Shown here: piece by piece, positions 52,510-61,288 of the stretch
Numbering within the stretch: the first letter of the stretch is position 1
Layout: each line of letters starts with the position of its first letter
Assembly (NCBI RefSeq): GCF_003403315.2
Contig: NZ_CP048407.1
Location: 2,294,001-2,358,000 of the forward strand
Source: Thermaerobacter sp. PB12/4term
GTDB taxonomy: Bacteria; Bacillota; Sulfobacillia; Thermaerobacterales; Thermaerobacteraceae
Length of the DNA: 64,000 nucleotides
Reading direction: 5' to 3'
Notes under the pieces: generated by a model
Told to the model about the DNA's origin: nothing
Seen by the model: only the letters and a program-made list of their open reading frames with translations
Database searches by the model: none
Program-made: the position numbers and the translations under genes

Positions 52510-53778
52510 TTATCCGGCTGTCCCTGCGCTCTCTTCGGCCGGTTCGTCCGCCACCGTGTCGCCCGGTGCGGTCGCCAGCGATCCTGCCAGCGGCCGGCGC
52601 GCTGCGCCCGGCAGGGCCACACGGCCGCCGTCGGACAACCGGAACAGATGGAGGCGCGACACCGGCAGCCGGACGCCCACCGCCTCCCCTTCGACCACCG
52701 CCGCGTCGGCCGGCACCAGGGCCTGCAGGCGCACGGTCCCCCGCGCAGCGCCCCGGTCGCCGGACGTTCCCGAGGCCCTGGCCGCCCCGCCCGCCGCGTC
52801 GCCCCCCGATCCGGCCACCGCCACCCCGGCCGTTCCCGGCGCCGCCCGGCCCGCCTCCACGGTGACCAGCTTCTCGTGCCCGAGGAGCTCGATCATGGTC
52901 ACGGCGCCGTCCAGGTGCCCGCGCCCCGGCGCCACCAGCTGCACGTGGTGCGGCCGGATACCGATCTCCACCTCGCCGTCCCGCGCCGCCGCCGGCAGCG
53001 GCAGGTACACGGGGAGGCCGTCCACCTGCAGGCGCGTGCCGCTCACCCGGCCCTGGAGCCAGTTCATGGGCGGGTGGCCGATGAAGGAAGCGGTGAAGCG
53101 GTTGGGCGGCGTCTGGTAGAGCTCGTACGGCGTGCCCTGGGCGACGCAGCGGCCGGCGTTCATCAGCACGACCCAGTCGGCGATGGTCATCGCCTCGGTC
53201 TGGTCGTGGGTGACCAGCACCGCGGTCACGCCCAGCTCCCGCTGGATGCGGCGGATCTCGGCGCGCATGGCCTGGCGCAGCTGGGCGTCCAGGTTGGACA
53301 GGGGTTCATCCAGCAAGAGCAGGGCCGGCCGCTTGACCAGGGCGCGGGCCAGCGCCACCCGCTGCTGCTGGCCGCCCGAGAGCTGTTCCGGCCGCCGGTC
53401 CAGCAGCGCCTCGACCCGCACCAGCTCCGCCATCTGGCGGACGCGCCGCCGGATCTCGGTCTCCGGCACCCGCTGCATCCGCAGGGGGAAGGCGATGTTC
53501 TCGAACACCGTCATGTGCGGGTAGAGGGCGTAGCTCTGGAAGACCATGCCCACGTTGCGCCGCTGGGGCGGCACGTCGTTGACCCGCACGTCGTCGAAGT
53601 AGATGTCGCCCGCCGTCGGCCGCAGCACGCCGGCCAGCATGTAGAGGGTGGTGGACTTCCCGCAGCCGGACGGCCCCAGCAGCGCCACCAGCCGGCCGGG
53701 CTCCAGGTCCAGGGTCAGGCCGTCGACGGCCGTCACCGCACCGAAGCGCTTGGTCACGCCGTCCAGCCGGATCCTCAC
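52510..53778 (-). CDS. Sugar ABC transporter ATP-binding protein (MsmK/UgpC-like)
   Basis: 422 residues. Walker A GPSGCGKST (35-43), LSGGQQQRVALARAL, LLLLDEPLSNLDAQLR and THDQTEA, then regulatory OB/TOBE domains with IGIRPHHVQL. A Gly/Ala/Ser insert lies in the TOBE part and the C-terminal 30 residues are an acidic/Ala tail. The GTG overlaps the permease stop in a GTGA. Last gene of the importer operon; such ATPases drive uptake of maltose-, glycerol-phosphate- or oligosaccharide-type substrates. Confidence 0.92.
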   Translation of the reverse strand: MRIRLDGVTKRFGAVTAVDGLTLDLEPGRLVALLGPSGCGKSTTLYMLAGVLRPTAGDIYFDDVRVNDVPPQRRNVGMVFQSYALYPHMTVFENIAFPLRMQRVPETEIRRRVRQMAELVRVEALLDRRPEQLSGGQQQRVALARALVKRPALLLLDEPLSNLDAQLRQAMRAEIRRIQRELGVTAVLVTHDQTEAMTIADWVVLMNAGRCVAQGTPYELYQTPPNRFTASFIGHPPMNWLQGRVSGTRLQVDGLPVYLPLPAAARDGEVEIGIRPHHVQLVAPGRGHLDGAVTMIELLGHEKLVTVEAGRAAPGTAGVAVAGSGGDAAGGAARASGTSGDRGAARGTVRLQALVPADAAVVEGEAVGVRLPVSRLHLFRLSDGGRVALPGAARRPLAGSLATAPGDTVADEPAEESAGTAG

Positions 53779-54611
53779 CGCTTCACACCCCCCGTGTACA
53801 ACACCATCAGGTACCGCTGCAGGAACAGGTAGACCAGCATCACCGGGATCATGTAGAACACGGCCACCGCGGTCACGGTGCCGTACCGGGCCACGTCGGC
53901 CTGGGAGAGCAGGGAACCCAGGTACACCGGCAGCGTCTGGACGTCGGCGCCGGGCGCCAGGACGTACGGCAGCAGGAACTCGCTCCACCCCGAGAGGAAG
54001 GCGAAGACCGCCGACGCCATGAGCCCCGGCCGGATGATGGGCAGCACCACCCGCCACCAGGCCACCAGCCGGGTGGCGCCATCCAGCAGCGCCGCCATTT
54101 CGTGATCCCAGGACACCTGGTCGTAGAAGCCCTTGAGCACCCAGACGTGGAAGGGCAGCTCCAGGGCGATCTTGGCCAGCACCACGCCCGCCAGGGTGTC
54201 GTACAGGCCCAGCTGCCGCAGGAGCAGGAAGAGCGCGACCAGCAGCGTGATCCCCGGGAAGGCGTGGAGCACGATGAGCATCGCCAGCCAGAGCCGCCGC
54301 CCCGGCACGGGCAGGCGGGAGAGGGCGTAGGCGGCCGTGCTGGCCAGCAGCACCTCACCCAGGGCCACCAGGACGGCAAAGAGGAAGGTGTTCAGCGTCA
54401 GCTGCCCGATGCCGGGCCCGAAGGGATCGGGCTGCCACAGGAACGACCAGTTCTCCAGGGTCCAGCCCAGGGGCCGGAAACCCTCCATGCCGTCGCTCCA
54501 CGAAGCCAGAAGAAGCCACGCGTACAGCAGCAGCACGGGGAGCGTGACCGGTACCAGGAGCAGCCACGCCCACCGCGCCGGCCGCTGGGTCTCGCTCAGG
54601 CTGCCGAGCAC
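53775..54611 (-). CDS. Sugar ABC transporter permease (MalG-like)
   Basis: 278 residues with six transmembrane helices. The EAA loop that docks the ATPase reads EMAALLDGATRLVAWWRVVLPIIRPG (about 170-195). LNTFLFAVLVALGEVLLASTAAYALSR is typical of the MalG half. GTG 54611 is preceded by GGAGGTGACGGT. It is separated from the other permease by 318 bases, unusual for a pair of this kind. Confidence 0.9.
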   Translation of the reverse strand: MLGSLSETQRPARWAWLLLVPVTLPVLLLYAWLLLASWSDGMEGFRPLGWTLENWSFLWQPDPFGPGIGQLTLNTFLFAVLVALGEVLLASTAAYALSRLPVPGRRLWLAMLIVLHAFPGITLLVALFLLLRQLGLYDTLAGVVLAKIALELPFHVWVLKGFYDQVSWDHEMAALLDGATRLVAWWRVVLPIIRPGLMASAVFAFLSGWSEFLLPYVLAPGADVQTLPVYLGSLLSQADVARYGTVTAVAVFYMIPVMLVYLFLQRYLMVLYTGGVKR

Positions 54612-54929
54612 ACCGTCACCTCCTCTCCGACCCCCACCCCGGCAAGCCCGTGGCGTCCCACCGCCGTCCCGTCGTCGTTGCCCAACCCTGGGACCGTGCC
54701 GTCCTCGTGGTACCGGGCGGCGGCGTCCCTCGGCTTCTCGCCGCCACCGGTGCCGCGCGGCGGGCGCCGTACGGTGGGGGACCCGCGGCGTACTGCGCGC
54801 CCTGGCCCCCTCGCCGCCCGGCCGCGCGGGCCGGCCGGACCCGGCCGGGCCAGGACCGGCCCGGCCGGGCTGGTTCGTCCCGAACGGTGAAGCGGCGGGC
54901 GGCTCCCGCGCCGGGCGCTCGGCCGTCCG
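54612..54929. other. Gene-free gap inside the sugar operon
   Basis: 318 bases between the two permease genes with no convincing frame. Contains GGCCGG-rich runs and one reverse GGACGAACC copy (54872-54880). It looks like inserted filler rather than a promoter, although a ribosome site for the downstream permease lies at its low-coordinate end. Confidence 0.5.
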
Positions 54930-55919
54930 TCAGCTGACCTCGATCCGGGGCTGCTGCGTCAACTGCCGGAAGTTGAAGAAGCGCAGGTAGAGCACCGACG
55001 CCACCAGGCCGATGAGCACCAGCACCGTGGCCAAGGCGGCACCGAGGCCGTACTGGGCGTTGCCGAAGTAGTTCGAAAGGGCCGTGTGGAAGGCGTACAG
55101 CGCCCAGACCTCGGTGGTGTAGAAGCCCGGACCGCCGTCGGTGGCCAGCAGGATGTACTCGTACGACGCCAGCAGCGACAGCGTCTGGTAGGCGGCCACG
55201 AACAGCGCCGGCCAGCGCAGCTGGGGCAGCACCACCCGCCGCACCAGCGCCCAGGTCCCCGCACCGTCCACCTGGGCGGCGATGAGCTGTTCCCGCGGGA
55301 TGGCCTGGATGGCGGCGCTGAAGATGATCATCCCCATGGACGCCCCGACGAACCCGTTGATGGCGATGACCATCGGCCACGGGTGCTCGTAGAGCCAGTT
55401 GCCGGCCGCCGGCAGCCCCAGTGCGGCCAGCACCTGGTTGATCACCCCGTAGGGCCGCTCGGCGGCGAAGTACTTCCACATCAGCACGTAGACCACCGAC
55501 GGGGTGATGCGCGGAAGCAGCCACACCGCGCGGAAGAACCCGCCCCACCGCCCGGGCAGGAAGGCCGTGGCCAGCGCCAGCACCAGGGCCAGCCCGACGT
55601 TGAACAGCGTCAGGGTGGCACCCACATAAAGCAGGGTGTTGCGGAGCACCAGCCCCGCCACCGGGTCGGTGACGACGCGCTGATAATTCTCCAGGCCCAC
55701 CCAGCGGAACCCGCGCAGCCCCGTGGCCACGCTGACGTCCGTCAGGCTCAGGATCACCGTCAGGACCGCCGGGACCAGGAAGAACACGGCCACCACCAGC
55801 GCAAAGGGCAGGAGGAACCCTGCCCCCAGGCACCACGGCGCGGCTGGACGGGCGGCCGCGAGGGCTGCGGCCCCCGCGCCGCCGGCGGCCGGTTCCACCA
55901 TCCGGCGAACCCGGCTCAC
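54930..55919 (-). CDS. Sugar ABC transporter permease (MalF-like)
   Basis: 329 residues with six main helices after a 30-residue Ala-rich leader. LLPFALVVAVFFLVPAVLTVILSL (first helix) and the EAA loop EQLIAAQVDGAGTWALVRRVVLPQLRWP (about 213-240) are diagnostic of binding-protein-dependent sugar permeases. The GTG overlaps the stop of the binding-protein gene in GTGA, so both are coupled. Partner of the MalG-like permease. Confidence 0.9.
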   Translation of the reverse strand: MSRVRRMVEPAAGGAGAAALAAARPAAPWCLGAGFLLPFALVVAVFFLVPAVLTVILSLTDVSVATGLRGFRWVGLENYQRVVTDPVAGLVLRNTLLYVGATLTLFNVGLALVLALATAFLPGRWGGFFRAVWLLPRITPSVVYVLMWKYFAAERPYGVINQVLAALGLPAAGNWLYEHPWPMVIAINGFVGASMGMIIFSAAIQAIPREQLIAAQVDGAGTWALVRRVVLPQLRWPALFVAAYQTLSLLASYEYILLATDGGPGFYTTEVWALYAFHTALSNYFGNAQYGLGAALATVLVLIGLVASVLYLRFFNFRQLTQQPRIEVS

Positions 55920-57382
55920 CGGATGATCACCTCGTCGCGGAGCTGCGCCTGCAGCTGCTTCACCACCGTGTCGACGGCCTGCTCCGGCGTCATCTGCCCG
56001 GCCACCACCGCCGACAGCCCGCGGTAGATGGCCTGGTCGTAGTTGCCGAACTGCGCGTGCAGCGGGACGAACCCGGCGTATTCGACCATGTACGCGAGGT
56101 CGCCCAGCAGCCGGTTCTCCTTGTACTCAGGCTGCTCGAGCTGGGACTTCAGGATCGCCAGGTGGTTGCTCTCCACCGCATGGCGCGTGTTGAACTCGGG
56201 GTTCGTCGCCTCCAGGATCAGCCGCGCCGCCAAGTCGGGGTGCTGGGAGTACTTCGTCACCATGTAGACCAGCGGGTGGGAGAGGGTGACCCCCGGCTTG
56301 CCCTTCTCGCCCGCCGGCAGCAGCGCGTAGCCCAGATCCTGGACATCGGCGTCCGTCAGGCCGTACTGGTCCTGCCACTCGGCCACCTGCCACGAGCCGC
56401 CGACGAACAGGCCCACCTGCTTGCCCGTCACCGTGCGGTGCCAGATGGACCAGTCGGTGCCGAGCAGCGACGGCTTCAGCACGCCCAGTTCCCGCGCCCG
56501 GGCGAAGAACCGGTACTCCTTCAGCAGCGCCTCCTGATCCAGCACCAGCTTCCCCGTCGCCGGGTCCTGCATCCGGCCGTCGTAGGCCAGGTAGAACATG
56601 TAGAAGTCGACGCCCGGCTGCGGCCGGGTCCAGAACCCCTGGCCGGCCGGCACGATGCCGCGGTCCTGGAGCTGCTTGGCGAGATCCAGCAGGTCGTCCA
56701 GGGTGAAGTCGCCGCTCCTGATGCGCTCGGGCAGCTGGGCGATCTGCTGGTCGGTCCAGCCCAGCTGCTTGAGGTGCGACTTCCAGAAGTAAAGGGGCCG
56801 CGCCTCGGTATCCTGCGGGATGCCCCAGATCTTGCCGTCCAGGGTCACGGACTCCCACAGGGTCGGGAACACGTCCCGGTACACCGGGCTGTCCTTGACG
56901 TACTCGTCCAGGGGAACGATGTGCCCGGCCGCCGCCCACGGCGCCACGTCCTCGTGGCCGCTGAGGATGATGTCCGGCGCCTTGCCCGCCTCGGCTGCCA
57001 GGATGAACCGCTGCTTGTACTCGTCCCACGGGCGGTCCTCGTGGGTACCTTCCAGCTGGACGCGGACGTTCGCCCCCTCCTGCTCGAGCTTCTGGTTGAG
57101 GCGCTCCACCGCGTCCTTCAGGTTGTCGAACCGGTAGCGCTCCGTGGGCTTGCCGATGGTCATGGCCCGCAGGGTGACGGTCTGGACCCCCTGCTCCCCG
57201 CCGGACGAACCGGCCCCGCCCGCAGCCTGATCGCCGGCCGCGGGCTGGCCGCCTGAACCGCCGCACCCAGCCAGCACCAGCAGGCCCGCCACCAGGGCCG
57301 CCGCCAGCGCCCGCCGCAAGGCGCGGCTGCGGGCGAGCCGGCCCATGCACCCGATGACGCCATTCGTCCACCGATCCAGCAC
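55916..57382 (-). CDS. Sugar ABC transporter substrate-binding lipoprotein
   Basis: 488 residues. Signal peptide with lipobox VLAGC (C40), a short Gly/Ser linker (41-66) and a two-lobed extracellular solute-binding fold of family 1 (APDIILSGHEDVAPWAAAGHIVPLD; WGIPQDTEARPLYFWKSHLKQLG). A long aromatic-rich pocket (WTRPQPGVDFYMFYLAYDG) suggests an oligosaccharide. GTG 57382 follows GGGAGGTGACC. First gene of the importer operon, which starts at the promoter near 57845-57873. Confidence 0.9.
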   Translation of the reverse strand: MLDRWTNGVIGCMGRLARSRALRRALAAALVAGLLVLAGCGGSGGQPAAGDQAAGGAGSSGGEQGVQTVTLRAMTIGKPTERYRFDNLKDAVERLNQKLEQEGANVRVQLEGTHEDRPWDEYKQRFILAAEAGKAPDIILSGHEDVAPWAAAGHIVPLDEYVKDSPVYRDVFPTLWESVTLDGKIWGIPQDTEARPLYFWKSHLKQLGWTDQQIAQLPERIRSGDFTLDDLLDLAKQLQDRGIVPAGQGFWTRPQPGVDFYMFYLAYDGRMQDPATGKLVLDQEALLKEYRFFARARELGVLKPSLLGTDWSIWHRTVTGKQVGLFVGGSWQVAEWQDQYGLTDADVQDLGYALLPAGEKGKPGVTLSHPLVYMVTKYSQHPDLAARLILEATNPEFNTRHAVESNHLAILKSQLEQPEYKENRLLGDLAYMVEYAGFVPLHAQFGNYDQAIYRGLSAVVAGQMTPEQAVDTVVKQLQAQLRDEVIIR

Positions 57383-57803
57383 GAACGGTCACCTCCCGTC
57401 CCTGTGGACCCGTGGCGCGGCGGGCGGATCCGATCCCGTGGCCTGCAGGCGGCCGTACCTGACCACGGCCGGTGGGACGGTGCCGGCGACGGGCCGGCAA
57501 GTGCGCGCGGCTCCCGCCCGCGGCACGCCCGGGTCTGGCCTTGACCGGTCCCGATCCCCGAACCCGGCCGGCACCGCCCGGCAGGCACCCCCTGCGGACC
57601 GGCACGAACATGCCGGAGGTGCCACCGCTGCCGGCACGGCACGGCCCGCGCGAACCCACCGCTCGCCGGGCCCGCCAGGGGGTTCGGGTTCCCATGCTGG
57701 CAAGCGGGTTCGTCCCTAAAACCCGTGGATGCGACCTCTGTTGTTCCCGTTTCGAGCCTCGTTGGAAGGCGCTTTGAAGGTGACCGGCCCGTTGGGGCCG
57801 GCC
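57383..57803. other. Long untranslated leader of the sugar operon, no gene seen
   Basis: About 420 bases between the operator and the receptor gene. No frame stands out. Contains one reverse GGACGAACC copy (57707-57715) and a GGAGG serving the receptor gene. Possible leader regulation was looked for but no terminator or known riboswitch pattern was seen. Confidence 0.45.
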
Positions 57804-57873
57804 TGTTAGCAGATGAGAACGACGAGTGCTAACAAGCAATTGGAATATATCCTCAGACTTAGCGGGATGTCAA
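57804..57873 (-). promoter_or_regulatory. Sigma-A promoter with CIRCE-like operator for the sugar ABC operon
   Basis: On the minus strand -35 TTGACA (57868-57873) and -10 TATATT (57844-57849) are 18 bases apart. Just past the expected start lies an inverted repeat TGTTAGCA...TGCTAACA (57804-57834, 15-base spacer). Read as minus strand it is TTAGCACTC, nine bases, ATCTGCTAA: the left arm is identical to the HrcA operator CIRCE and the right arm matches six of nine. The transcript would have a leader of about 450 bases before the receptor gene. Confidence 0.75.
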
Positions 57874-57886
57874 GTTAAGGTACCAC

Positions 57887-58354
57887 CTAATCCGGCAAGC
57901 TGCGGAACAGGTTGGCCATCTCCAGGGCCGCCAGGGCGGCCTCGGCCCCGCGATCGCCGGCTCGCAGGCCCGTGCGGTCCAGCGCTTGTTCCAGCGTCTC
58001 ACAGGTCAGGACGCCGAAGATCACCGGCACGCCCGTCGACAGACCCGCCTGTAACAGCCCCTGGGCCGCGGCACCGGCCACGTATTCGAAGTGGGCCGTC
58101 TCCCCCTTCAGGACAGCCCCCAGGGCCACGATGGCGTGATAGCGGCCCGACGCCGCCAGGCGCCGGGCCGTCACGGGCAGCTCGAAGGAACCGGGCACCC
58201 ACACGACGTCGACCGCCTCGGCCGGTACCCCCTGGCGGCGCAGCGCGTCCTGCGCCCCGGCCAAGAGGGCGGCCGTCACCGGCCGGTTGTACCGCGCCAC
58301 GACCACGGCAAGGCGAACGCCCGCAGGATTCAACGTTCCCTCGTAGACGGCCAT
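57887..58354 (-). CDS. ribH: 6,7-dimethyl-8-ribityllumazine synthase
   Basis: 155 residues, normal length. VVVARYNRPVTAALLAGAQDAL, VPGSFELPVTARRLA, ALGAVLKGETAHFEYV with the catalytic histidine, and VIFGVLTCETLEQALDR are the lumazine synthase core, which condenses the pyrimidinedione with dihydroxybutanone phosphate. ATG 58354 follows GGAGGTGAC. It lies 50 bases after ribD on the same strand, so both are under the FMN riboswitch; ribE and ribBA do not accompany them. Confidence 0.95.
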   Translation of the reverse strand: MAVYEGTLNPAGVRLAVVVARYNRPVTAALLAGAQDALRRQGVPAEAVDVVWVPGSFELPVTARRLAASGRYHAIVALGAVLKGETAHFEYVAGAAAQGLLQAGLSTGVPVIFGVLTCETLEQALDRTGLRAGDRGAEAALAALEMANLFRSLPD

Positions 58355-58404
58355 TGGTTGTCACCTCCTGCCCGGCCGGACCGTGGCGGCCGCGCCGGGG
58401 ACGT

Positions 58405-59688
58405 TCACGACGGGCCGTCCGCACATCCCCTCCCCCCGCTCGCCCCCCTCCCGCCGGCCGGGTCCCCGCCGGTCTCTTCCGGGCTCGTGGGATCATACAG
58501 ATAGCCGCCGATGAGCCAGTCGCTGCCCAGCCGCCGGGCGAAAACCCGGCGGAGCACGGGCGCGTCGGCCATCCGCTCCACTCCGGGCCCGGCGATGGGC
58601 CCGGGCGCCTCCGCCCCGCCGGCCAGCTTGGGGGCCACCAGCGCCACGACGCGGTCCACCAGCCGTGCGCCGAAGAACGCCCCGTGCACGGTGGCGCCTC
58701 CTTCCACCAGCAGGTGGACGACGCCCTCCGCGGCCAAAAGCCGCAGCAGGTGGGGGAGGGAGACCCGGCCATCCGGCCCGGCGGGGAGGGTGACGATCCG
58801 TGCCCCCGCCTCTTCCAGGCCCCGGACCCGCGCGGCCGGTGCGCCGGGGGTGACGGCCACCCAGGTTGGCGCCGGCGACAGACGGGCCACCTGAACCACG
58901 CGGGCCGTGGGAGGTGTGCGGGCGTGACTGTCGAGGACGATGCGCAGGGGATCCCGGCCGCCCGGATGGAGGCGGACGGTCAGCAGCGGATCGTCGGCGA
59001 GGACCGTGCCGACCCCGACCAGGATGGCGTCCACCCGGTCCCGTAACCGGTGGGCCCACCGCCGGGCGCGGATCCCGGTGACCCAGCGGCTGTCGCCCCG
59101 GGCGGTGGCGATGCGCCCGTCCAGCGTCATGGCGTACTTCGCCGTGACCATGGGGCGGCCCAGCCGCCGGTGGACGATATACGCCTCATTCAGTCGCCGG
59201 GCGGCTTCCTCTTCCAGCCCGACGGCGACTTCGATGCCGGCGGCCGCCAGCGCCGCGATCCCGCGACCGGCCACCCGCGGGTCCGGATCCACCATGGCCA
59301 CCACCACCCGGCGGACGCCTGCCGCCATGATGGCACCGGTACACGGCGGGGTGCGGCCGTAATGGCAGCAGGGCTCCAGCGTGACGTAGAGGGTAGCTCC
59401 CCGCGCCCGTTCACCCGCCGTCCGGAGGGCCTCGATCTCGGCGTGGGGCTCTCCCGCCCGCCGGTGAAAGCCTTCCCCGACCACCTCCCCGTCCCGGACG
59501 ATCACGGCACCGACAATGGGATTGGGATGGGTCCGGCCGCGGGCCCGGGCGGCCAGCCGCAAGGCACGACGCATGAACGCCCGGTCGGTCACCGGCCAGT
59601 CGTCACGACGGCAAGCGGCGAGGACGCCGGAGGGCTCACCCGCTGGCGGGGCTCCCCGGCCACCGGTCCCGGCGATGGACGGCGTCAC
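58405..59688 (-). CDS. ribD: Bifunctional riboflavin deaminase/reductase
   Basis: 427 residues. Deaminase domain with THPNPIVGAVIV, zinc ligands H82 (HAE motif), C107 and C116 (EPCCHYGRTPPC), then the reductase domain (TAKYAMTLDGRIATARGDSRWVTG; ILVGVGTVLADDPLLTVR; LLVEGGATVHGAFF). It carries out the second and third steps of riboflavin synthesis. GTG 59688 after GGGGGTGAGG is preferred; GTG before TDRAFMRRAL is an alternative start without a ribosome site. A Gly/Arg tail of 25 residues is extra. Preceded by an FMN riboswitch. Confidence 0.93.
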   Translation of the reverse strand: MTPSIAGTGGRGAPPAGEPSGVLAACRRDDWPVTDRAFMRRALRLAARARGRTHPNPIVGAVIVRDGEVVGEGFHRRAGEPHAEIEALRTAGERARGATLYVTLEPCCHYGRTPPCTGAIMAAGVRRVVVAMVDPDPRVAGRGIAALAAAGIEVAVGLEEEAARRLNEAYIVHRRLGRPMVTAKYAMTLDGRIATARGDSRWVTGIRARRWAHRLRDRVDAILVGVGTVLADDPLLTVRLHPGGRDPLRIVLDSHARTPPTARVVQVARLSPAPTWVAVTPGAPAARVRGLEEAGARIVTLPAGPDGRVSLPHLLRLLAAEGVVHLLVEGGATVHGAFFGARLVDRVVALVAPKLAGGAEAPGPIAGPGVERMADAPVLRRVFARRLGSDWLIGGYLYDPTSPEETGGDPAGGRGASGGRGCADGPS

Positions 59689-59913
59689 GCACCTCACCCC
59701 CTGGCGGCAGGACCGGCGGCCCGCCCTGACGGGCCTGCGACACCCGACCAGCCGGGCGGACGCGCACCGTTCCCAGCCAACCTCCTCGGGAGCAGGGAGA
59801 TGGGGAAAGAATGGGATGGGCCCCAAAGCCTCAGGTGCTGTCGGGACCGCACGAAGGGGACGAAGGGGGAACCGTGGACTGACCGGTCGACGCGGGCAGC
59901 CTCAGCCCCTGCC

Positions 59914-60105
59914 TCCTTCTCCCATCCGGACTGTACCGTCGGCGCCGGGATCGCACCGGCTCCTGCCCCGAGCGGCATCGGAGAAGCCGCCCCGGCGGCT
60001 CGCGGGCTCGTCGTGGCGCCAGGGGCGCCACGCATCACCGCCGGTCGGGAATTGGTCGCCGCCTCCGGCTCGTACGGACCGGCGACCTCACCCTGCCCCG
60101 AAGGA
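59914..60105 (-). ncRNA. FMN riboswitch (RFN element)
   Basis: On the minus strand: P1 TCCTTC (60100-60105) pairing with GAAGGA (59914-59919), GGGGCAGGGTGA, a GGTCGCC/GGCGACC hairpin, TTCCCGACCGGCGGTGATGC, and the closing CAGTCCGGATGGGAGAAGG. All conserved RFN blocks are recognisable. It lies about 225 bases before ribD and should shut ribD-ribH when FMN is high; no clear terminator was seen, so the mechanism is open. Confidence 0.93.
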
Positions 60106-60210
60106 GACATGGAACGACCTTTCCACAATCAATCGGGTTTGTGAAGCGAGTCACAATCTGCCGCGATGGCCGTATTCGCCGCGCCGGCCCGGAATCCTCC
60201 CGCCCCTGAA

Positions 60211-60903
60211 TCACGGGGCCACGGGCCAGCGGAGGGTCCGATAGGCCTGGTCCCAGAACATCCACTCGTATCGCAAGCTGCGCAGGAACCATTGATGCAT
60301 CAGGCGGCGCTCGTCAGCACCGGCCAAGGTGGCCAGGCGGTCCACGAGGGCCAGCTGTTCGTCCACGCTGCGGTGGAATTCCGGACTGGCATACGCGAGA
60401 ATCCACTGCCGGTACACATCGTGGTCGGGCAGCCGGCGTGCCAGCCGTTCGCCGACCCGGGCGTAGACCCAGTAACAGGGAAGGACCGCGGCGACCAGTT
60501 CCCCCAACGTGCCCGTATGGGCCACCCGGAGCAAGTGATCGGTGTACGCCACGGTGACCGGCGCGGGTTCCTGTTGCCTGACCGCTTCCACGTCCAAGCC
60601 GATGCGTGGCGCCAGGTCCTCATGCAGCCGCTCCTCGACCCGCCCCACGTTGGCCGCGTGGCGGAGGAACATCTCGCGGGTTACCGGCGTGTCCGCCAGC
60701 GTCGCCCCCCGGGCCAGGACCCGGGCGAACTGATCCAAATAGAGCACGTCTTGGGCGATGAAATTGGCAAATCTCTCCAGCGCCAGCGTCCCGTCCCCCA
60801 CTTCGCGGACGAAGGGAAGCTCGAAGATCGCATCCCATACGGGCCGGCTGCGTTCCTCCAGCTGCTGGTGAAACGGTGCGGTTCCGCCTGCATCGGTGAC
60901 CAC
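60211..60903 (-). CDS. tenA: TenA family thiaminase II / aminopyrimidine aminohydrolase
   Basis: 230 residues, all helical. ANFIAQDVLYLDQFARVLA, the catalytic cysteine C143 in AAVLPCYWVYARVG, and the terminal YEWMFWDQAYRTL with a conserved glutamate mark TenA, which recovers hydroxymethylpyrimidine from degraded thiamine. GTG 60903 has AGGA about eight bases upstream. A TPP riboswitch with terminator precedes it, so it is controlled with thiD-thiW-thiM-thiE though 14 kb away. Confidence 0.92.
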   Translation of the reverse strand: MVTDAGGTAPFHQQLEERSRPVWDAIFELPFVREVGDGTLALERFANFIAQDVLYLDQFARVLARGATLADTPVTREMFLRHAANVGRVEERLHEDLAPRIGLDVEAVRQQEPAPVTVAYTDHLLRVAHTGTLGELVAAVLPCYWVYARVGERLARRLPDHDVYRQWILAYASPEFHRSVDEQLALVDRLATLAGADERRLMHQWFLRSLRYEWMFWDQAYRTLRWPVAP

Positions 60904-60940
60904 TCGTCCTGATGCCCCCTTCCTCCATGGTCGAACTCGG

Positions 60941-60973
60941 GAAAAGGAAACGCCGCCGAAGGGCTCGGCGGCG
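60941..60973 (-). terminator. Terminator of the tenA TPP riboswitch
   Basis: Minus strand CGCCGCCGA / TCGGCGGCG (60965-60973 and 60951-60959) around a 5-base loop, followed by TTTCCTTTTC. It lies between aptamer and tenA start, so it is the switch platform. Confidence 0.85.
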
Positions 60974-61010
60974 GGAAGCAGGCGATGGAGCGGTGATTGG
61001 CTCGCCATGC

Positions 61011-61114
61011 GACCGCATTCCCGACGCCGGCATGATCCGGATCCGGTGATGGGGGTCGGCGACGCCGTCCCAGTCGCCCTCTCAGCCCGGTTGCCCCGGA
61101 CTCCCCCCGCGGTC
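61011..61114 (-). ncRNA. TPP riboswitch (THI element) of tenA
   Basis: Minus strand: P1 GACCGC (61109-61114) pairs with GCGGTC (61011-61016); CTGAGA at 61079-61084; then GACCCCCATCACC, GGATCATGCCGGCG and a GGGA-type close. The canonical GAACCTGA and GGTAAT blocks are altered (ATCACCGGA, GGATCAT), as in divergent THI elements. A perfect GGGGTAT/ATACCCC hairpin (61121-61136) lies just upstream of the aptamer. Confidence 0.85.
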
Positions 61115-61288
61115 TCTTTAGGGGTATTCATACCCCACGGCGCCCTACACTCCTTCCCGGGTCTCCGCGAGGCCGGCGGCCTGGCAGGAAATCGGCCTCC
61201 ATCTCACCCACGCGCTTCCAGGTGGCAGGATGCTCCCATCGCGATCTAGAAAGGGGTGGGCAGACCAACGTCGATGGGGGATGCGTCC

